In this document: positions 61,520-64,000 of the stretch, piece by piece | Layout of the letters: each line of letters starts with the position of its first letter | Position numbering within the stretch: the first letter of the stretch is position 1 | Origin: Sphingobacteruim zhuxiongii | GTDB taxonomy: Bacteria; Bacteroidota; Bacteroidia; Sphingobacteriales; Sphingobacteriaceae | Assembly: GCF_009557615.1 (NCBI RefSeq) | Contig: NZ_CP045652.1 | Coordinates: 248,001-312,000, forward strand | Reading direction: 5' to 3' | DNA: 64,000 bases | Position numbers and translations under genes: made by a program | Notes under the pieces: model-generated | Seen by the model: only the letters and a program-made list of their open reading frames with translations | Told to the model about the DNA's origin: nothing | Databases searched by the model: none

Positions 61520-61724
61520 GTATACTTACCAAGATGCCTTTCTTGAATTGCAGCAAATAGTTGCAGAGATTGAAGAGGGTGAAGTATCTGTCGATGAGTT
61601 GTCGGCAAAGATTTCACGAGCATCTTCGCTATTGGCAATCTGTAAAGCCAAACTTACGGATTCAGAGAAAGAAGTGGAAAAATTGCTAGAGAAGCTGGAT
61701 AAAAGCGATGCCATTAGCGAATAA
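61509..61724 (+). CDS. xseB: Exodeoxyribonuclease VII small subunit
   Basis: This 71-residue helical protein has the XseB signature TYQDAFLELQQIVAEIEEGE and is of normal length. It starts inside xseA (11-bp overlap) and its last 17 bp overlap the start of a FecI-type sigma gene, so all three are probably on one mRNA. Confidence 0.95.
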   Translation: MENKYTYQDAFLELQQIVAEIEEGEVSVDELSAKISRASSLLAICKAKLTDSEKEVEKLLEKLDKSDAISE

Positions 61725-62271
61725 AACAAAGCGTCTACCTGTGGAAGAAATTCCATTGCTGTTGTCTGCTATTGGTCGTGACAGGGACCAACAGGCCTAT
61801 AAACGTGTGTTTTATTTTTACTATCAAGATTTAGTGCGCTATAGTTTCTCCATTGTTCGAGATTATTCGATTGCAGAAGATGTAGTAGCCGATGTATTAT
61901 TGAAGCTATGGCTCCTGGAGGGTAAAGCGATGGAAATACAAAATCTCTCTTTCTACTTGTTTCGAGCTGTGAAGAATTCTTCGCTTAATGAGCTTACTAA
62001 GCTACAGCGGCAAGATAGCCTAGATCAAAATTATGAGGTCATGGATCCTCAGAATCCAGAACAACTAACAATCTCTAAAGAATTTGTTGCGAATATTGAA
62101 CATGCGATAGAACTACTACCTCCAAAATGTAAAACGGTCTTTTTGTTAGTGCGGGAGCAACAACTTTCGTATGCAGAAGCAGCCGATCTTCTTGGGATTT
62201 CTATCAACACGGTTAATAGACATGTGCAGCTTGCTTTGAGCAAACTGTATGAATTGATTAATAAAAAATAA
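61708..62271 (+). CDS. FecI-type ECF sigma factor
   Basis: This 187-residue Bacteroidota-type ECF sigma factor (sigma-70 family, FecI-like) has region 2 VFYFYYQDLVRYSFSIVRDY, DVVADVLLKLWLLEGK and region 4 LPPKCKTVFLLVREQQLSYA, EAADLLGISINTVNRHVQLA. The start at 61708 lies inside xseB; a GTG at 61741 is an alternative. FecR follows after 95 bp and a SusC/STN receptor after that, a complete surface-signalling cascade. The signal is captured at the receptor and passed through FecR to release this factor. Confidence 0.92.
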   Translation: MPLANKTKRLPVEEIPLLLSAIGRDRDQQAYKRVFYFYYQDLVRYSFSIVRDYSIAEDVVADVLLKLWLLEGKAMEIQNLSFYLFRAVKNSSLNELTKLQRQDSLDQNYEVMDPQNPEQLTISKEFVANIEHAIELLPPKCKTVFLLVREQQLSYAEAADLLGISINTVNRHVQLALSKLYELINKK

Positions 62272-62366
62272 AATTAATATACTGACAGTCAGCTAGATGA
62301 AAAATAATTTCATTTTTGATTGGCGATTTTTGAGTATATCGTTGTCTTCTCTTTAAAACCTGCTTT

Positions 62367-63398
62367 ATGCACCATTCGGAAAAGGATCATTTTTTTACAT
62401 TGCTAGATAACAAGCTTCAAGGAACTTTGTCGGCTGACGAGCTGAAAGAGTTAGAGGCTTTAGTCGCTTCCAATCAGGATTACAAGCAATTCTACTCCAT
62501 GGTATTTTCTTCATCACAGGTAGACATTACGAATGTGGATCTTGCTTTCGATCGGCAAATAGAAAAAATTGAAGCTTTACAGAAACCTCAAATTCGTTCT
62601 ATTTGGCCTAAATATTTGCGAATTGCCGCAAGCATTTTGTTGCTGGGCTTGCTAGGCTATTTTGCGTTGTATTTTACTAATTCTAATTCGGAGCAAGTGT
62701 ATATGACGATGAATGGAGAAAGGGAGTTCTTTAAATTGGAAGATGGTACTGAGGTTTGGTTGAATGGCGGTAGTAAATTACGTATTTCATCGGAGTTTGG
62801 GGAGCAGGATCGTCGTGTTGAATTGGAAGGTGAGGGATATTTTCACGTGGCGAAAGATGCCAAAAAACCTTTTTTCGTTAATGCAAAGAATACGCAAATT
62901 CGAGTGTTGGGAACAACCTTCAATGTACGTGCTTACGCTGAGGAAGACAAAACCGAAACTATCCTTATCGAAGGAAAAGTGGAATTAAAGGCAGGAGAAA
63001 AACATCAGCCCTATACCATGTCGCCCGGAGAAAAAGTTGCTGTAGTTTCAAGTTCTGATGCGCAAGCGGCATTATCTGCAGATGATGGTCGTGTAACGCA
63101 ACTTGGGGATGTCGCATTAGTAGTCTCGAGTAAGGATCTTGGTAATCTTACAAATTCCAAAGAGATCCAATGGCGTTCAAATAAGCTGGTTTTTGATAAT
63201 GAGTCGATGTCTATTGTGTTTTCAAAGTTGGAGAAATGGTACAATGTGAAGATTGAGACGACAGTAGGTGACATCAATAAAAGCCGCTTTTCCGGTTATT
63301 TCAATGATGTTCCTATTGACGAAGTGTTGAAAACATTGAAAGAGACAGGTAATATCAAATCTTTTAAACGTGTAGGAAATAGCTATACGGTAGAGTAA
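62367..63398 (+). CDS. FecR family anti-sigma/regulator
   Basis: This 343-residue protein has a cytosolic N-terminus (about 1-80), a membrane helix (ILLLGLLGYFALYFTN, about 88-107), a FecR domain (MTMNGEREFFKLEDGTEVWL to ILIEGKVELKAGE) and a DUF4974 C-terminal domain (NKLVFDNESMSIVFSKLEKW). It relays the signal from the outer-membrane transducer to the sigma factor. It lies 95 bp after the sigma gene. Confidence 0.95.
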   Translation: MHHSEKDHFFTLLDNKLQGTLSADELKELEALVASNQDYKQFYSMVFSSSQVDITNVDLAFDRQIEKIEALQKPQIRSIWPKYLRIAASILLLGLLGYFALYFTNSNSEQVYMTMNGEREFFKLEDGTEVWLNGGSKLRISSEFGEQDRRVELEGEGYFHVAKDAKKPFFVNAKNTQIRVLGTTFNVRAYAEEDKTETILIEGKVELKAGEKHQPYTMSPGEKVAVVSSSDAQAALSADDGRVTQLGDVALVVSSKDLGNLTNSKEIQWRSNKLVFDNESMSIVFSKLEKWYNVKIETTVGDINKSRFSGYFNDVPIDEVLKTLKETGNIKSFKRVGNSYTVE

Positions 63399-63505
63399 AC
63401 TAAACAATATAAATTTTTTGTTTTTCAAAGACATTACCCACTGATTTGGGTGAGGTGGAACTGTATTGCCTTTGATTTTATTAACCAGAAAATACACTAA
63501 CTAAT

Positions 63506-64000
63506 ATGAAAATTAAATTACTGATGTATTTAGCGTTCTCGTTTTCCTTATTATCCATAGGAAATACGACGCTTGCACAGCGAACAAATACTTTTACGCT
63601 ACAACGATCTGTTCCATTGAAGAGCAGTTTAAAGGAGCTGGAAAAAAAATTTAATGTGCATTTTAATTTTAATGATCAACTTATTGAGCGGTATCAATCA
63701 GGTCCATTGCATGTGGAAAATGGAACTGTTGAAGATTGCTTAAGAAGTTTATTACAGAAAACAAACTTGTCCTTTCGTAAACTCGATGCCAATACTTACT
63801 CAATTTTTGAAGATAAAACTAAGCAATCTAAATTCGTCGTTCGCGGTCTAGTTTTGGACGCTTCGGGAGCACCTTTACGTAATGCAAGTGTGAAGGAACT
63901 TGGAGGAGCTGCAGCGACAGAGTCTGATAATCAGGGACAATTTGAAATAGAGGTTTCTGATTCTAAAAGCAAGATTCGAGTGAGTCATGTGAGCTTTCAA
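63506..64000 (+). CDS. SusC-type TonB-dependent transducer with STN domain (3' end outside window)
   Basis: The ATG at 63506 opens a frame without stop to the window end (165 codons seen). It has a signal peptide (MKIKLLMYLAFSFSLLSIGN, ending at LAQ), an STN domain in residues about 27-105 (FTLQRSVPLKSSLKELEKKF; VEDCLRSLLQKTNLSF), the domain that binds FecR in the periplasm, and a carboxypeptidase-like domain starting FVVRGLVLDASGAPLRNASV. Together with the sigma factor and FecR it makes a classical FecI-FecR-FecA-type circuit. The barrel lies past the window. Confidence 0.93.
   Translation, partial: MKIKLLMYLAFSFSLLSIGNTTLAQRTNTFTLQRSVPLKSSLKELEKKFNVHFNFNDQLIERYQSGPLHVENGTVEDCLRSLLQKTNLSFRKLDANTYSIFEDKTKQSKFVVRGLVLDASGAPLRNASVKELGGAAATESDNQGQFEIEVSDSKSKIRVSHVSFQ

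Noticed and set aside
1..64000. CRISPR array, restriction-modification, toxin-antitoxin, retron, riboswitch, integron
   Set aside because: No spaced direct repeats, cas genes, methylase or nuclease pairs, reverse transcriptase, or recognisable riboswitch cores were found on either strand.

Overview
The window comes from a chromosome of the phylum Bacteroidota, most likely family Sphingobacteriaceae (genus not provable here; Sphingobacterium is a reasonable guess). The reasons are a SusC/SusD pair, TonB-dependent receptors with an N-terminal carboxypeptidase-like domain, a FecI/FecR/SusC-STN triplet, a NagB-PIG-L fusion, DUF4293 next to truA, promoters that fit the Bacteroidota -7 box TAnnTTTG, A-rich leaders instead of Shine-Dalgarno sequences, and low GC. 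Gene order is mostly that of an ordinary housekeeping chromosome. The mobile DNA is three almost identical copies of one IS1182-family insertion sequence.

Layout. 1-9.5 kb: the 3' end of a TonB-dependent receptor (its 5' end lies before the window), a LOG-type phosphoribohydrolase, glucuronate isomerase, a secreted beta-propeller, a TlpA-like thioredoxin, the glucosamine-6-phosphate deaminase fusion, and IS copy 1. 9.6-17.3 kb: an iron-acquisition island with a siderophore receptor, an AraC regulator, and a second receptor coupled to a DUF4374 lipoprotein (XusA/XusB-like). The two receptor promoters and the araC promoter region carry three copies of a 19-bp 7-5-7 palindrome. 17.3-28.5 kb: kbl, typA, a Rieske protein, an aldehyde dehydrogenase, an ecotin, an Asp/Glu racemase homologue, a DUF4407 membrane protein, an M3 dipeptidyl carboxypeptidase, and then IS copy 2. 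30.5-41.1 kb: an ABC exporter with truA, DUF4293, ung, an Lrp regulator with a possible papain-fold hydrolase, and sufBCD. 41.3-52.5 kb: an MFS exporter, an orphan SusCD pair, tRNA-Gly, an FAD oxidoreductase, a lemA-TPM-TPM cluster, a second TlpA protein, and then IS copy 3. 54.4-64 kb: radA, an ECF sigma factor with a four-helix membrane protein, a serine hydrolase-dipeptidase operon, xseAB running into a FecI-type sigma factor, FecR, and the start of its SusC/STN transducer (cut by the window end).

How the genes fit together. The 9.7-17.2 kb island is a coherent xenosiderophore uptake module: two outer-membrane receptors, a surface lipoprotein, one local activator and a shared operator. The xseB-sigma-FecR-SusC string at the right end is a cell-surface signalling system in which the transducer induces its own operon through the sigma factor. 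All three IS copies sit 34-75 bp after a stop codon and carry hairpins at both ends, so they replace or mimic terminators and disrupt no gene.

No CRISPR array, prophage, plasmid origin, integrase or classical defence system was seen. The points most worth checking are the shared 19-bp operator, an ecotin with Gln at the predicted P1 position, a racemase with a Ser/Cys instead of a Cys/Cys pair, a serine hydrolase carrying a relic of a GH3 C-terminal domain, a frame-restoring double indel in transposase copy 1, and several genes whose -7 box lies only 4-5 nt before the start codon.
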